Shown here: positions 1-8,708 of the stretch, one piece after another
How the letters are laid out: every line of letters starts with the position of its first letter
How positions within the stretch are numbered: the stretch's first letter is position 1
Assembly (NCBI GenBank): GCA_052168355.1
Contig: JBQLZQ010000001.1
Span: forward strand, 21,828 to 85,827
Source: JBQLZQ01 sp052168355
GTDB taxonomy: Bacteria > Pseudomonadota > Alphaproteobacteria > DSM-16000 > Inquilinaceae
Reading direction: 5' to 3'
DNA length: 64,000 nucleotides
The notes under the pieces: model-generated
What the model was told of the DNA's origin: nothing
The model's database searches: none
Seen by the model: only the letters and a program-made list of their open reading frames with translations
Program-made: the position numbers and the translations under genes

Positions 1-885
1 GGACCCCAGGCGACGCAGCATCACGCCGAAACCGGGATAGTGCCGGGCGATGACCGGCAGCGCCTCGGCGTAGGTGACGGCCGCGCCGATGTCGATCGTC
101 CCGTCCCGCTCGACGATGCCCTGAAGCTCGGCCACGCCGCCCAGATAGATCACCGGGTTCAGCCGCTTGTGCTGCTTGGTCACCCACAGCCCGACATCGG
201 TGCCGCCGGCCAGCAGCGTGGCGTCCGGCGCGGCATCCAGCACCGCCGCCAGTTCGGTCAAATTGCGGGGCGCGACATAGATGCCACGGGGACCGGTCAA
301 CGACGCCGGCGTCGACCGGCGCAGGCCGCGCAGCGCCGCCATTGTTTCCGGTTCGGCTGCCGTAAACCGGTCGACGCGGCCATCGCAGGCCATGGCGGCG
401 GCGGCGTCCAGGATCGGGCGATACCCGGTGCAGCGACACAGGTTTCCGGCCAGGGCGTCGAGGGTTTCCTCCCGGTCGTCCGGATCGGCGTTGGCGTCGT
501 GGAAGCGCGCGAACAGGGCCATGACGAACCCCGGCGTGCAGAACCCGCACTGGGATCCGTGATGATCGACCATCGCCCGCTGCACCGGGTGCAGCGTGCC
601 GTCGGGGTCTTTCAGGTGTTCGACCGTGAGAAGCTGCCGCCCGTCCAGCACCGGCACGAACTGGATACAGGCGTTGACCGCCCGATAGACCATTCTCTCC
701 TGTCCGTCCGAACCGTCTAGATCGCCCAGAACGACGGTGCAGGCGCCGCAGTCGCCTTCCGCGCAGCCTTCCTTGGTGCCGGTCATGCCCCGGGCGCGCA
801 GCCACTGCATGACCGTCACGGTCGGGTCGATATCCGTGACCGTCTCGGCCCGGTCGCCCAGAAGAAAGCGGATGCCGTTCGCCAT
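1..885 (-). CDS. xdhA: xanthine dehydrogenase small subunit XdhA (partial, 3' end outside window)
   Basis: Iron-sulfur/FAD subunit of xanthine dehydrogenase, which oxidises hypoxanthine and xanthine to urate in the cytoplasm. The 295 codons visible start at ATG 885 (MANGIRFLLGDRAETV) and run off the left edge in frame. A plant-type 2Fe-2S domain comes first with the cysteine motif KEGCAEGDCGACTVVLGD. It is followed by the second 2Fe-2S domain with GSQCGFCTPGFVMALF and NLCRCTGYRPILDA. The start of the FAD-binding domain follows (APRNLTELAAVLD, LLAGGTDVGLWVTK). Family members are about 480-500 residues, so roughly 190 residues are missing only because of the window boundary. The gene is divergent from uraD across 122 bp, consistent with one purine-catabolic regulon. 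The large subunit XdhB would be expected just outside the window. Confidence 0.95.
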   Translation of the reverse strand, partial: MANGIRFLLGDRAETVTDIDPTVTVMQWLRARGMTGTKEGCAEGDCGACTVVLGDLDGSDGQERMVYRAVNACIQFVPVLDGRQLLTVEHLKDPDGTLHPVQRAMVDHHGSQCGFCTPGFVMALFARFHDANADPDDREETLDALAGNLCRCTGYRPILDAAAAMACDGRVDRFTAAEPETMAALRGLRRSTPASLTGPRGIYVAPRNLTELAAVLDAAPDATLLAGGTDVGLWVTKQHKRLNPVIYLGGVAELQGIVERDGTIDIGAAVTYAEALPVIARHYPGFGVMLRRLGS

Positions 886-1007
886 GCGCGTCGTCCCGTT
901 GCTCCGCCTCGATACATCCCGATTATCCGTCAAGCCGCTACGCGCCGCAACGCATCATCCCAAGGCCACCCTTGCCGGAATGCGGCCGACCTGCTGTGAT
1001 ATGACCC

Positions 1008-1547
1008 ATGAAGGAACCGCTGCCCCTGTCCATCCTCAACACCATACCGGCGGACAATTTCGTCGCTCTGTTGGGCGGCGTGTTCGAGGATTCCCCGTGG
1101 GTGGCCGAAAAGGCCGCGGCCGGCCGGCCCTATTCCAGCGTCGGCGTGCTGCACGACGCCATGGTGGCGGCGGTCCGGCAGGCCGATCCGGCGCTTCAGG
1201 ACGCGCTGATCGCCGCTCACCCGGACCTTGCCGGCAAGGCGGCCCGCGCCGGAACCCTGACGGAGGCGTCGACCCACGAGCAGGCGGGGGCCGGGCTGGA
1301 CAGGCTGACCGACGCCGAATACGAACGCTTCGACAGGGCCAACAGCGCGTATCTCCAGAAATTCGGATTTCCCTTCATCATCGCCGTCAAGGGCCATGAT
1401 AAACATAGTATTTTGAACGCCTTCGACCAGCGCCTAAAGCATGACCTCAAGACCGAGAGGCAGACGGCGCTGACCGAGATCGCGCGCATCGCGCGTCATC
1501 GCCTGGCCTCCCTGGTCGAGGACGAAATGACCCCGGTCGGCGGGTAG
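1008..1547 (+). CDS. uraD: 2-oxo-4-hydroxy-4-carboxy-5-ureidoimidazoline (OHCU) decarboxylase
   Basis: Third step of urate breakdown: decarboxylates OHCU to S-allantoin. The 179-residue length is usual for UraD. Family marks visible are the catalytic-histidine motif [10 protein letters not shown] near residue 66, the acidic helix [18 protein letters not shown], and the conserved [16 protein letters not shown] segment near residue 123. The start is ATG 1008; no clear Shine-Dalgarno sequence precedes it. It is followed 7 bp later by uraH and is divergent from xdhA, so the two genes form a short operon for the last urate-pathway steps. The urate-oxidising step itself is probably supplied by puuD at 40.9 kb. 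Confidence 0.95.
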   Translation: MKEPLPLSILNTIPADNFVALLGGVFEDSPWVAEKAAAGRPYSSVGVLHDAMVAAVRQADPALQDALIAAHPDLAGKAARAGTLTEASTHEQAGAGLDRLTDAEYERFDRANSAYLQKFGFPFIIAVKGHDKHSILNAFDQRLKHDLKTERQTALTEIARIARHRLASLVEDEMTPVGG

Positions 1548-1554
1548 GAAAACA

Positions 1555-1911
1555 ATGACGGGCCGTCTGACCACCCATGTCCTGGATACCGCGCAGGGCC
1601 GCCCCGCCGCCGGCCTTGTGATCCGATTGAGCCGGATCACGACCCGGGAAACGATCGCGGTCGCCAAGGCGACGACCAACGCCGACGGCCGTACCGACCG
1701 GCCGCTGCTGGAGGGGGACGGTTTTACCGCCGGGCAGTACGAGCTTCTGTTCGCGGCCGGGGACTATTTTCGCGGCGAGGGCCTGATGCTGTCCGATCCG
1801 CCGTTCCTGGACCTTATTCCGATCCGCTTCGCCCTGGCGGCGGGAAGCGGCAACTACCACGTGCCCCTGCTGCTGTCGCCCTGGAGCTACAGCACCTACC
1901 GGGGCAGTTGA
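1555..1911 (+). CDS. uraH: 5-hydroxyisourate hydrolase (transthyretin-like)
   Basis: Hydrolyses 5-hydroxyisourate to OHCU, the step immediately before UraD. The 118-residue protein has the family's N-terminal [15 protein letters not shown] signature with the catalytic His, the RTDRPLL arginine motif, a second active-site His in [11 protein letters not shown], and the diagnostic C-terminal tetrapeptide YRGS. There is no signal peptide, so a cytoplasmic location is expected. The start ATG lies 8 bp after an AGGA-like site that overlaps the uraD stop, which supports co-translation. The gene ends 14 bp before the convergent amidohydrolase stop. Confidence 0.95.
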   Translation: MTGRLTTHVLDTAQGRPAAGLVIRLSRITTRETIAVAKATTNADGRTDRPLLEGDGFTAGQYELLFAAGDYFRGEGLMLSDPPFLDLIPIRFALAAGSGNYHVPLLLSPWSYSTYRGS

Positions 1912-1925
1912 GCCTACGGTCAGGT

Positions 1926-3200
1926 CTACGGCGGAAGTTCCCCGCCAGCCATCTGGACCAGGGCGTGGGTCAGCACCCGGGCGCCGGCCGCCAGATCCTC
2001 CGGCGTCGCGCTTTCAGCCGGGTTGTGGCTGATCCCGTTGGCGCACGGCACAAAGATCATGGCGGTGGGGCACAGCAGCGCCAGGTTCTTGGCGTCGTGA
2101 CCGGCCCCGGACGGCAGGTCGCGGAACGGCAGATCGAGGTCGGCGGCCGCCGACCGGACCGCCCGCACCGTATCGGCCGGGAAGATTGTCGGTTCGTTGC
2201 GCTGGGTTTCGGTGACGTTCACGCGGCACGGGCCCACATGGTCGCGGCACAGGGACGCCACCGCGTCACCCAACCGCGCCAGAACACCGGCATCGGGGTG
2301 GCGGAAATCGATGGTGAAGACCACCCGCGCCGGCACCGTATTGGGCGATCCAGGTTCCACCACGAAGCGGCCGACGGTGAAGCGGACGATGTCATCGGGA
2401 TCGGCCATGCTGACCCGCAGAGCATGGACCATGTCGAGGGCGGCGACCAGGGCGTCGCGCCGCCTGGCCACCGGCGTGGTGCCGGCATGGGCGGCCTCGC
2501 CCTCGACCTCGACCGTGAACCAGCGCTGCCCCTGGATCCCGGTGACGACGCCGATGGGCACGCCTTCGGCTTCCAGCACCGGTCCCTGCTCGATATGGGC
2601 CTCGAGATAGCCGGCGACCGGCACGCCGAGGGGCCGGGCGACCGCGGCCGGCGTCGCAAGGCGCATCGCCTCCAGCGTATCGCCGATGGCCACGCCGTCC
2701 ACGTCGCGGCACGCCAGTGCCCGCTCCAGCGCATCCACGCCGGCGAAGACGGACGACCCGGTGAGACCGGGGGCGAAGCGCGATCCCTCCTCGTTGACCC
2801 AGGCCACGGCCTCGACCGGGCGGTGGGTCCGGATCCCCGCCTCGGCCATCGCCTGGAGCGCCTCGAAGGCGGCCAGCACGCCGTAGATACCGTCGAAGCG
2901 ACCGCCCATGGGCTGGCTGTCCATATGGCTGCCGGCCAGGATCGGCGCGGCCCCCGCGTCCGTGCCGTCGCGGCGGACATAGAGGTTGGTGATCGGGTCG
3001 ACGAACAGGCCGAACCCCAGCGCCGCCGCCCACCCGGCCAGGGCGGAGCGGGAGGCCGCGTCTTCCGCCGAGAAGGCCTGGCGGTCGACGCCGCCATCGG
3101 AACGGGCGCCAAACCCGGCCATGATCATGTGCCGGTCCCACAGCCGCCGTTGATCGACCCGATCCGCCGCGGCCCGCGCCGCCGCCCGCCATGATTCCAT
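1926..3200 (-). CDS. M20-family Zn-dependent amidohydrolase, likely allantoate amidohydrolase
   Basis: Predicted binuclear-metal hydrolase of the allantoate amidohydrolase / N-carbamoyl amino acid hydrolase group (424 aa). Metal and substrate motifs are in order: GSHMDSQPMGGRFDG (His, Asp), the Glu-Glu pair in WVNEEGSRFAPGLTGS, HIEQGPVLE, the dimerisation-domain motif AHAGTTPVARRRDAL, DFRHPD, and the C-terminal GISHNPAE with its His ligand. A longer reading frame upstream would run into the antiporter gene, so I chose ATG 3200, only 19 bp after the nhaP stop and behind a GGGAAC-like ribosome site. The urate-pathway neighbours favour allantoate as substrate. Ureidoglycolate or N-carbamoyl-beta-alanine hydrolysis remains possible, because this family is hard to separate by motif alone. 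Confidence 0.85.
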   Translation of the reverse strand: MESWRAAARAAADRVDQRRLWDRHMIMAGFGARSDGGVDRQAFSAEDAASRSALAGWAAALGFGLFVDPITNLYVRRDGTDAGAAPILAGSHMDSQPMGGRFDGIYGVLAAFEALQAMAEAGIRTHRPVEAVAWVNEEGSRFAPGLTGSSVFAGVDALERALACRDVDGVAIGDTLEAMRLATPAAVARPLGVPVAGYLEAHIEQGPVLEAEGVPIGVVTGIQGQRWFTVEVEGEAAHAGTTPVARRRDALVAALDMVHALRVSMADPDDIVRFTVGRFVVEPGSPNTVPARVVFTIDFRHPDAGVLARLGDAVASLCRDHVGPCRVNVTETQRNEPTIFPADTVRAVRSAAADLDLPFRDLPSGAGHDAKNLALLCPTAMIFVPCANGISHNPAESATPEDLAAGARVLTHALVQMAGGELPP

Positions 3201-3219
3201 TATCGGTTCCCGTGCCGTG

Positions 3220-5718
3220 TCATTCGGCGCCCGCCGTGGCCCGCCGGTTGTGGTCCAGCCTGGCATCGGCGACGGCGCTGATCCGCTCGCGGATGTCGGG
3301 GTTGGCCTTGAGGAACCGCCGGAAATCGCGGCCGCTGAGCGCCAGCAGCCGGCAATAGGCAATGGCCGTCACCGTGGCGCTGCGCCGCCGGGCCGAGAGC
3401 AGGCCCAACTCGCCGAAGAAATCGCCCCGGCCCAGGCGCACCGGGGCGCCGGGGATCGCCACCTCGACCGCGCCGGACGAAATGAAATACATGGCGTCGG
3501 CCCGCTCCCCCACCGTGATCAGCCGTTCGCCGGGATAGGCCAGGCGGGGCGTCATCATCGCGGTCAGGTCCCGGAGCTTTTCGTCGCTGAGATCCTCGAA
3601 CATCGGGAAGCGGCGGACCAGATCGCCGGTGTGGAGCCCCAGATCCAGGCGCGGTCGGGTGCCCATGGCGCCCCAGGCCCGCCGCAGCCGGGCCTGAAGA
3701 TGCAGATGGACCTCCTGGCTGATGAGCGTTTCCTGAAGCAGGATCCGGTATTCGGTCTCTTCCATGCGCAGCGCGGCGCGGCGCAGAAAGCGGTCTTCCA
3801 GGACCCTCGCATAGTCGGGGTACTGCAGGCGCATCGCCGCCAGGGCCTGGTCGTATTGATCGCGCCGCTCGGTCAGCACCGCGCCCAGCCGCGCGCAGAC
3901 CGCCCGGCCGAACAGCGGCGACAGCTTGGCGTCGTTAAAGGCAATCAGTTCGCCCAGCACCATGCGGCCGATCACCAGCCGCTCGAACCGGTCGCCCAGA
4001 CCCCGTTCAAGCGGCCGCTCGATGGACAGAAACCGATGGGCGCTGTTGGCCAGCCGCAGCTTCGGCCCCAGCTTCAGGGCCCGCCGCGCCGCCTTGGCGT
4101 ACCCGTCGCCGCCCTGGGCCTTGACGCCGTCCCGCAGCCGCCCGGCATCGGCCAGCAGCCGATCCGCCGCGCGGCGCGAGACCGTGCCGTCGGCGAAGTG
4201 GGTGCGGTACAGCTCCTCCTCCCGGTTGGCCAGCGCGGCAAGCCCGACCTTGAGCTGGTCCTCGAAGGTCAGGTGCCGCGACACCTCCTCGTCGCCGACA
4301 TCGGGGATGCCGGTATAGGCATTGAGCACTGCGGTCCGGACATCGTCGGGGATGCGGTGGTTCTCGGCCGTCTCGCCGATCTTGTCCCGGACGCTCCCCA
4401 GCGCCAGGGCGATGGCCCGGTCGCGCATCACCACGTCGACTGGGGACAGCTGGTCCAGCCGCAGCAGTCGGATCACCACACGCAGGGTGGTGGCGTTGAC
4501 CAGCAGCGTGAACAGCACGAAGCCCGTGGCCAGAACGGCCACGAAGCGCTTGATGTCCGGCGACAAGGACGGGTGTTCGGTGACGGCCAGGGCCAGCGCC
4601 AGGGTCACCGCCCCGCGCAGCCCCCCCCACAGGATTACCGCCTTATAGGCGCCGTCGACCCGTTCGGCCATGCGGGCCAGGCTGAGCAGCGGCAGCAGCC
4701 CGTACAGAACGGCGGCGCGGGCGGCCGTCGCCGCCGCTACCAGCACCAGCAGCAGACCGACGTCGCCCAGGCTGACATCGTCCAGGAACCGTGGCACCAG
4801 CATGGAGGCAAACAGGAAGATGAGGCTGGACGCCCAGAAGCCGAGCTGCTGCCAGACGGCGACCAGACCCTGCCAGCTCTCGCGGGTGATCCGGGCCGGA
4901 CCCAGGGACCCGACCACCAACGCCGCCGTCACCACCGCCACCACGCCGGACACGCCGACATACCGCTCGGCCAGAACGAACACCAGATAGGCCAGCGCCA
5001 CGCTCAGCGTCGTTTCCGCCAAGGGCAGGTTGCGAAGCGGCGCCAGCAGCAGGATCATCAGCCGCGCGCCGACATACCCAACGGCCAGCCCGCCAACAAA
5101 GCTGCGCAGGAACAGCCACACGCCTTCGGCCGGCCCGATCTCCCGGCCGGTGGTCAGCAAACCCAGCAACAGCCCGAACAGGACGATGGCGGCCGCGTCG
5201 TTGAACAGGCTTTCGCCTTCGATCAGGATCGACAGCCGGCGCGGCGCCGCCAGATCGCGAAAGATGCCGATGACCGCCACCGGGTCGGTGGTCGCCACGA
5301 TCGCCCCCAGCATCAGACAGGCGATCAGCGACACGGGCGACACCAGGGACAGGGCAAAGCCGACCACCACGCTGCACACCAGCACCGCCACCACCGCCAG
5401 CAGCAGGATCGGGGCCACATCGTCGATCATGCGCCGGACATCGATGGTCAGCCCGGCCTGGAACAGCAGGATCGGCAGAAAAATATAGAGGATCACCTCG
5501 GAATTGATCGGCAGACCGGCCAGCCCGACGACCACATCGCCCAGGGCCCCCGCCCCCACCAGGGCCGAGGCGAAGGACGACAGGATCCCGACGGCGATGC
5601 CCAAAACGGCCAGCAGCACGGAGTGAGGCAGCGCCAGCCGCTCCGCCGCCGCCTGCAGCAGCCCGACCAGCGTCAACAGGGTCGCCAGAATAAAAAGGGT
5701 AAGGGCAATACTTGGCAT
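3220..5718 (-). CDS. NhaP/CPA1-type Na+(K+)/H+ antiporter with C-terminal cyclic nucleotide-binding domain
   Basis: Inner-membrane cation/proton antiporter of 832 aa. The N-terminal half (about residues 1-400) has roughly 12 hydrophobic helices with the CPA1 motifs ATTDPVAVIGIFRDL and EGESLFNDAAAIVLFG. These contain the transport-site Asp and the Asn-Asp pair. A long soluble region (about 420-690) follows. A cAMP/cGMP-type cNMP-binding fold lies at about 695-815 (FPMFEDLSDEKLRDL, ISSGAVEVAI, GDFFGELGLL, RRSATVTA). The FGELGLL-x6-RSATV pattern is the phosphate-binding cassette, so ligand binding looks intact. ATG 5718 was preferred to an upstream in-frame start because the protein then begins directly with a hydrophobic helix. 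It sits upstream of the amidohydrolase with a 19-bp gap, probably in one transcript. Confidence 0.9.
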   Translation of the reverse strand: MPSIALTLFILATLLTLVGLLQAAAERLALPHSVLLAVLGIAVGILSSFASALVGAGALGDVVVGLAGLPINSEVILYIFLPILLFQAGLTIDVRRMIDDVAPILLLAVVAVLVCSVVVGFALSLVSPVSLIACLMLGAIVATTDPVAVIGIFRDLAAPRRLSILIEGESLFNDAAAIVLFGLLLGLLTTGREIGPAEGVWLFLRSFVGGLAVGYVGARLMILLLAPLRNLPLAETTLSVALAYLVFVLAERYVGVSGVVAVVTAALVVGSLGPARITRESWQGLVAVWQQLGFWASSLIFLFASMLVPRFLDDVSLGDVGLLLVLVAAATAARAAVLYGLLPLLSLARMAERVDGAYKAVILWGGLRGAVTLALALAVTEHPSLSPDIKRFVAVLATGFVLFTLLVNATTLRVVIRLLRLDQLSPVDVVMRDRAIALALGSVRDKIGETAENHRIPDDVRTAVLNAYTGIPDVGDEEVSRHLTFEDQLKVGLAALANREEELYRTHFADGTVSRRAADRLLADAGRLRDGVKAQGGDGYAKAARRALKLGPKLRLANSAHRFLSIERPLERGLGDRFERLVIGRMVLGELIAFNDAKLSPLFGRAVCARLGAVLTERRDQYDQALAAMRLQYPDYARVLEDRFLRRAALRMEETEYRILLQETLISQEVHLHLQARLRRAWGAMGTRPRLDLGLHTGDLVRRFPMFEDLSDEKLRDLTAMMTPRLAYPGERLITVGERADAMYFISSGAVEVAIPGAPVRLGRGDFFGELGLLSARRRSATVTAIAYCRLLALSGRDFRRFLKANPDIRERISAVADARLDHNRRATAGAE

Positions 5719-5861
5719 GAACGATAGTGGTACCCGTTGCCGCAGCCGGTGCCAAGATGCTGGCCGGATCGACGCGGTGCCCAAAAAAAGATGTGCGGCC
5801 CTGTCGGATCGCGGCGGGTTCGACCGTCCCTTGGGTGAGAGCCTCGAACGGGAGAACCGCC

Positions 5862-6215
5862 ATGCCTTATGATCCCCATCTGGCTGACCTGATGCGCCAG
5901 ACGTTGCAGGACCGTTCCGGCATCACGGAAAAGGCGATGTTCGGCAGTTTCTGCTGGTTCCTCAACGGCAACATGCTGTGCGGGGTCGGTGTCGGGCGGT
6001 TCATGTTCCGGGTTGGCCCCGACCTGCTGGCGGCGGCCCTGGAGCACCCCGGCGCCCACCCGGTGGTATTCGGCGGACGCACCATGGGCGGGTTCGTCTG
6101 GGTCGACGCCGAGGCTTGCCGTGACGACGATCTGGACGACTGGATCGCACTGGCGTCCGGTTTTGCCGGCGCCTTGCCGCCCAAGCAAACCGCCGGTAAA
6201 GGAGAAGCACGGTGA
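5862..6215 (+). CDS. TfoX N-terminal domain protein
   Basis: A 117-residue stand-alone TfoX_N domain. Visible marks are the N-terminal helix DPHLADLMRQTLQ, ITEKAMFGSFCWFLNGNMLCGV (the family's K-x-M-F-G-x-x-x-F-x-x-G-x-M pattern) and RTMGGFVWVDAE. It lacks the C-terminal helix-hairpin-helix domain of full-length TfoX/Sxy, so a competence role should not be assumed; single-domain versions are common in alphaproteobacteria and are mostly uncharacterised. The start ATG 5862 is preceded by GGGAG at optimal spacing. The frame extends upstream but has no ribosome site there. Its stop overlaps the GTG of the next gene (GTGA), showing translational coupling. Confidence 0.8.
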   Translation: MPYDPHLADLMRQTLQDRSGITEKAMFGSFCWFLNGNMLCGVGVGRFMFRVGPDLLAAALEHPGAHPVVFGGRTMGGFVWVDAEACRDDDLDDWIALASGFAGALPPKQTAGKGEAR

Positions 6216-6898
6216 GCGGCGCGGGAGCGGGCTTCCCGCCCGATGCCATCGAGTTCCTCCGGGACCTCTCGCGAAACAACGACCGGGCCTGGTTCAAGGA
6301 CCACCGGGATCGCTTCGAGGCGGCGTTGCGGGGACCGGCCGAACCGTTCCTGGATACGCTGGCGGCGGCCCTGGAAGCGGAAACCGGGCGCCCGTTCGCC
6401 GGCAAGATCTTCAAGATTCACCGCGACGTCCGGTTCTCCCGCGACAAGACGCCCTACAACGTCCATCTGCGGCTGGCGCTGTGGGCGACCCAACCGGAGT
6501 CCCGCCCGACCGGGGACCGGCCCGGCTTCTACCTGTCGCTCGAACCCGCCACCCTCACGGTGGGAACCGGCCTGTTCAGCTTTTCCAAGCCGATGCTCGA
6601 GAGGTACCGTGCCGCCATCCTCGACGATGTGGAGGGAGGCCGCCTGGCCGATGTGATCGACGGCCTGACGAAGGCGGGCATGCGGCTGCACCCGCCCGAA
6701 CTCAAGCGGGTGCCGGCCGATATCGACCCGTCCCATGGGCGGGCCGACCTGCTGCGCCGCAAGAGCCTCGCCGTCTGGAGCGACCTGCCGGCCGCGGCCG
6801 CCATCGGACCCGAGGCGGCCGGACGCTGCGTTGACCGGTTCAGGGCGGTGATGCCGGTCTACGCCTTCCTGGACGCGCTGGGCGACCCTGCGTTCTGA
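6212..6898 (+). CDS. DUF2461 (TIGR02453) family protein
   Basis: 228-residue cytoplasmic protein of the DUF2461/TIGR02453 family. Recognisable motifs are FLRDLSRNNDRAWFKDHR near the N-terminus, FKIHRDVRFSRDKTPYNVHL in the centre, the FYLSLEP strand, and a C-terminal RRKSLAVWSDLP segment. Function is unknown. The start is GTG 6212, overlapping the previous stop by 4 bp. The 3' end overlaps the convergent EamA gene by 40 bp (6859-6898), so the two transcripts are mutually antisense there. Confidence 0.8.
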   Translation: MSGAGAGFPPDAIEFLRDLSRNNDRAWFKDHRDRFEAALRGPAEPFLDTLAAALEAETGRPFAGKIFKIHRDVRFSRDKTPYNVHLRLALWATQPESRPTGDRPGFYLSLEPATLTVGTGLFSFSKPMLERYRAAILDDVEGGRLADVIDGLTKAGMRLHPPELKRVPADIDPSHGRADLLRRKSLAVWSDLPAAAAIGPEAAGRCVDRFRAVMPVYAFLDALGDPAF

Positions 6899-7815
6899 GA
6901 CGCGCGCCGGCGCAGGCTGGCGACGGCGACACCCGGAACGATCAGGGTCAGTCCGATGGCGTGGAAAAGCTCGAACCGCTCCCCCAGGAAGATCACCGCC
7001 AGACCGGCGCCGTAGACCGGCATCAGATACATGAACGGCCCCGCCCGGCTGGGTCCGATCAGCGCCACGCCCTTCTGATAGCTGGAGAACGCCAGGACCG
7101 AGGCGACCAGCGCCACGGCGGCGATGCTGACCAGCGCGTCCGCGGTGAACCGCACGGGGGATCCCAGAAGGGTTTCGGCGGCATAGAACGGCGCCAGACA
7201 GATCACCCCGGCGGCGGCGATTGCGGCGAACAGAGGGATGGTCGGCATGCCGAGGGAAAAGCGGCGAAGCAGCACGGAGTAGATGGCCCAGCCGACCACC
7301 GCCCCCAGCACCCACAGATCGCCGATGTTGACGTCGAGGGTCAGGATGGCGGCCGGCCGGCCGGCGGTCAGGATGACGATCACGCCCAGCAGGGCCAGGG
7401 CGATGCCCGTCGCCTGCAGCGCCGTCACCCGCTCCCCCAGCCAGATGGCGGCGATGACCACGATCAAAACCGGCGACACCGCGTACAGCAGGCCGGCGTT
7501 GGTCGCCGTGGTGTGCTCCAGACCGATATAGACGAAGCTGCCGCAGACCCCCATGCCGATCGCGCCCAGCACAAGCACCGCCCGCCATTCCCGGCGCAAC
7601 GTCGGCAGATGGCGGCGCAGGCCGCTCCAGGCGAACGGCAGCAGGATCAGAAAGGCCAAAAGCCAGCGCCAGAAGGCCAGTCCCACGGGCGGTACGGCAT
7701 CGCTGGCCGCCCGCCCTATGACCACATTGCTGGCCATGAACAGCGGCGCCAGCATCAGGAGGATGTAAGCCGTCCCGGCCTGGCGTTTCGCCGTGACGGT
7801 GTCGGAAACGGTCAT
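6859..7815 (-). CDS. EamA/DMT-superfamily transporter
   Basis: Inner-membrane carrier of 318 aa with about ten predicted helices in two EamA halves (for example LLMLAPLFMASNVVIGRA, FWRWLLAFLILLPFAW, LLYAVSPVLIVVIAAIWLG and, in the second half, PFMYLMPVYGAGLAVIFLG). The repeated xxLxLGE pattern that ends each half (IWLGERVTALQ, IFLGERFELFH) is typical. The substrate cannot be read from the sequence. It is the last gene of a minus-strand group MocR-PaiB-PdxY-EamA, 41 bp after pdxY. EamA carriers are frequent neighbours of MocR regulators, so export of a B6 vitamer or amino-compound is a reasonable inference. ATG 7815 follows pdxY directly; a longer frame would overlap that gene. Confidence 0.85.
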   Translation of the reverse strand: MTVSDTVTAKRQAGTAYILLMLAPLFMASNVVIGRAASDAVPPVGLAFWRWLLAFLILLPFAWSGLRRHLPTLRREWRAVLVLGAIGMGVCGSFVYIGLEHTTATNAGLLYAVSPVLIVVIAAIWLGERVTALQATGIALALLGVIVILTAGRPAAILTLDVNIGDLWVLGAVVGWAIYSVLLRRFSLGMPTIPLFAAIAAAGVICLAPFYAAETLLGSPVRFTADALVSIAAVALVASVLAFSSYQKGVALIGPSRAGPFMYLMPVYGAGLAVIFLGERFELFHAIGLTLIVPGVAVASLRRRASQNAGSPSASRKA

Positions 7816-7856
7816 CGGCGGGCTTTCTTGCAAATCGGAAGACGAGCGACGTCGTA

Positions 7857-8708
7857 TCAGCGCAGGCGGGCCACCGGAAAGCGGTCCGGCGGATCGGCGA
7901 TCACGTCCTGCGCGGCGATCAGCTGGATCTCCCGCGTGCCGGCCTTGACCGTTTCCTCCATGATGGCGAAGACCGACGCCACCGCGCGGCTGAGCGCCAT
8001 GGCGGCATCGCGCCCTTTGAGAAAATGGGCCAGAAACAGGGCGGCGATGACATCGCCTGTGCCGTTGACCCTGGCCGGCAGCAAGGGGGTGCCGACCAGC
8101 CACGCCCCTTCCCCGCTGGCAACCAGGACCTCGACCGTCTCCAGCGGATTGTCCGTGCGGCGCAGGCTGGTGACCACGACAATCTCAGGCCCGGTGGCCC
8201 GCAACCGGTCGGCCGCCAGCAGCACGCTGTCGAGATCGGTCACCGGTGCCCCCGTCAGAAACTCCAGCTCGAACTGGTTGGGGGTGACAATGTCGGCGGC
8301 GGGCACGGCGCGGTCGCGGATGAAGTCCGGCAATCCGGCGCGCACGTAAAAGCCGCTGTCCACATCACCCATGACCGGGTCGCAGCAATAGAGCGGTTCG
8401 GGGGCGGCCCGCCGGACCCGGGCGACGGCGTCCAGGATCACCTCCCCGACCGGAACATCGCCCATATAGCCGCTCAAGACCGCGTCGCAATCGGCCAGGA
8501 TCCCATTGCGGTCGAGGCCGGCGATCACATCGGCCACATCGGCCGCCGGCAGCACCGAGCCGCCGAAATGGCCGTAGCTGGGATTGTTGGAGAAATGGAC
8601 GGTGATCACCGGCCACACCGAAAATCCCAGCCGCTGCAGCGGAAAGACGGCCGCGCTGTTGCCGACATGACCATAGGCGACAGTGGATTGGATCGACAGA
8701 ATGTTCAC
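7857..8708 (-). CDS. pdxY: pyridoxal kinase
   Basis: Ribokinase-fold kinase of 283 aa that phosphorylates pyridoxal in B6 salvage. The N-terminal block [26 protein letters not shown] is the PdxK/PdxY signature. FSNNPSYG, the DPVMGD motif, [12 protein letters not shown] and the C-terminal anion-hole/catalytic motif [19 protein letters not shown] follow in the normal order. The start ATG overlaps the stop of the PaiB-like gene by 4 bp (ATGA), so the two are translationally coupled. The upstream operon member is a MocR regulator, the family that includes known B6 regulators (PdxR, PtsJ). Confidence 0.95.
   Translation of the reverse strand: [283 protein letters not shown]

Noticed and set aside
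3217..5727. 836-codon plus-strand frame opposite the NhaP antiporter
   Set aside because: No recognisable domain, extremely Gln/His/Arg-rich; the antiporter on the minus strand has clear helices and motifs.
5862..6215. Competence regulator TfoX/Sxy
   Set aside because: Only the N-terminal domain is present and no competence genes are nearby, so the competence label is not supported.
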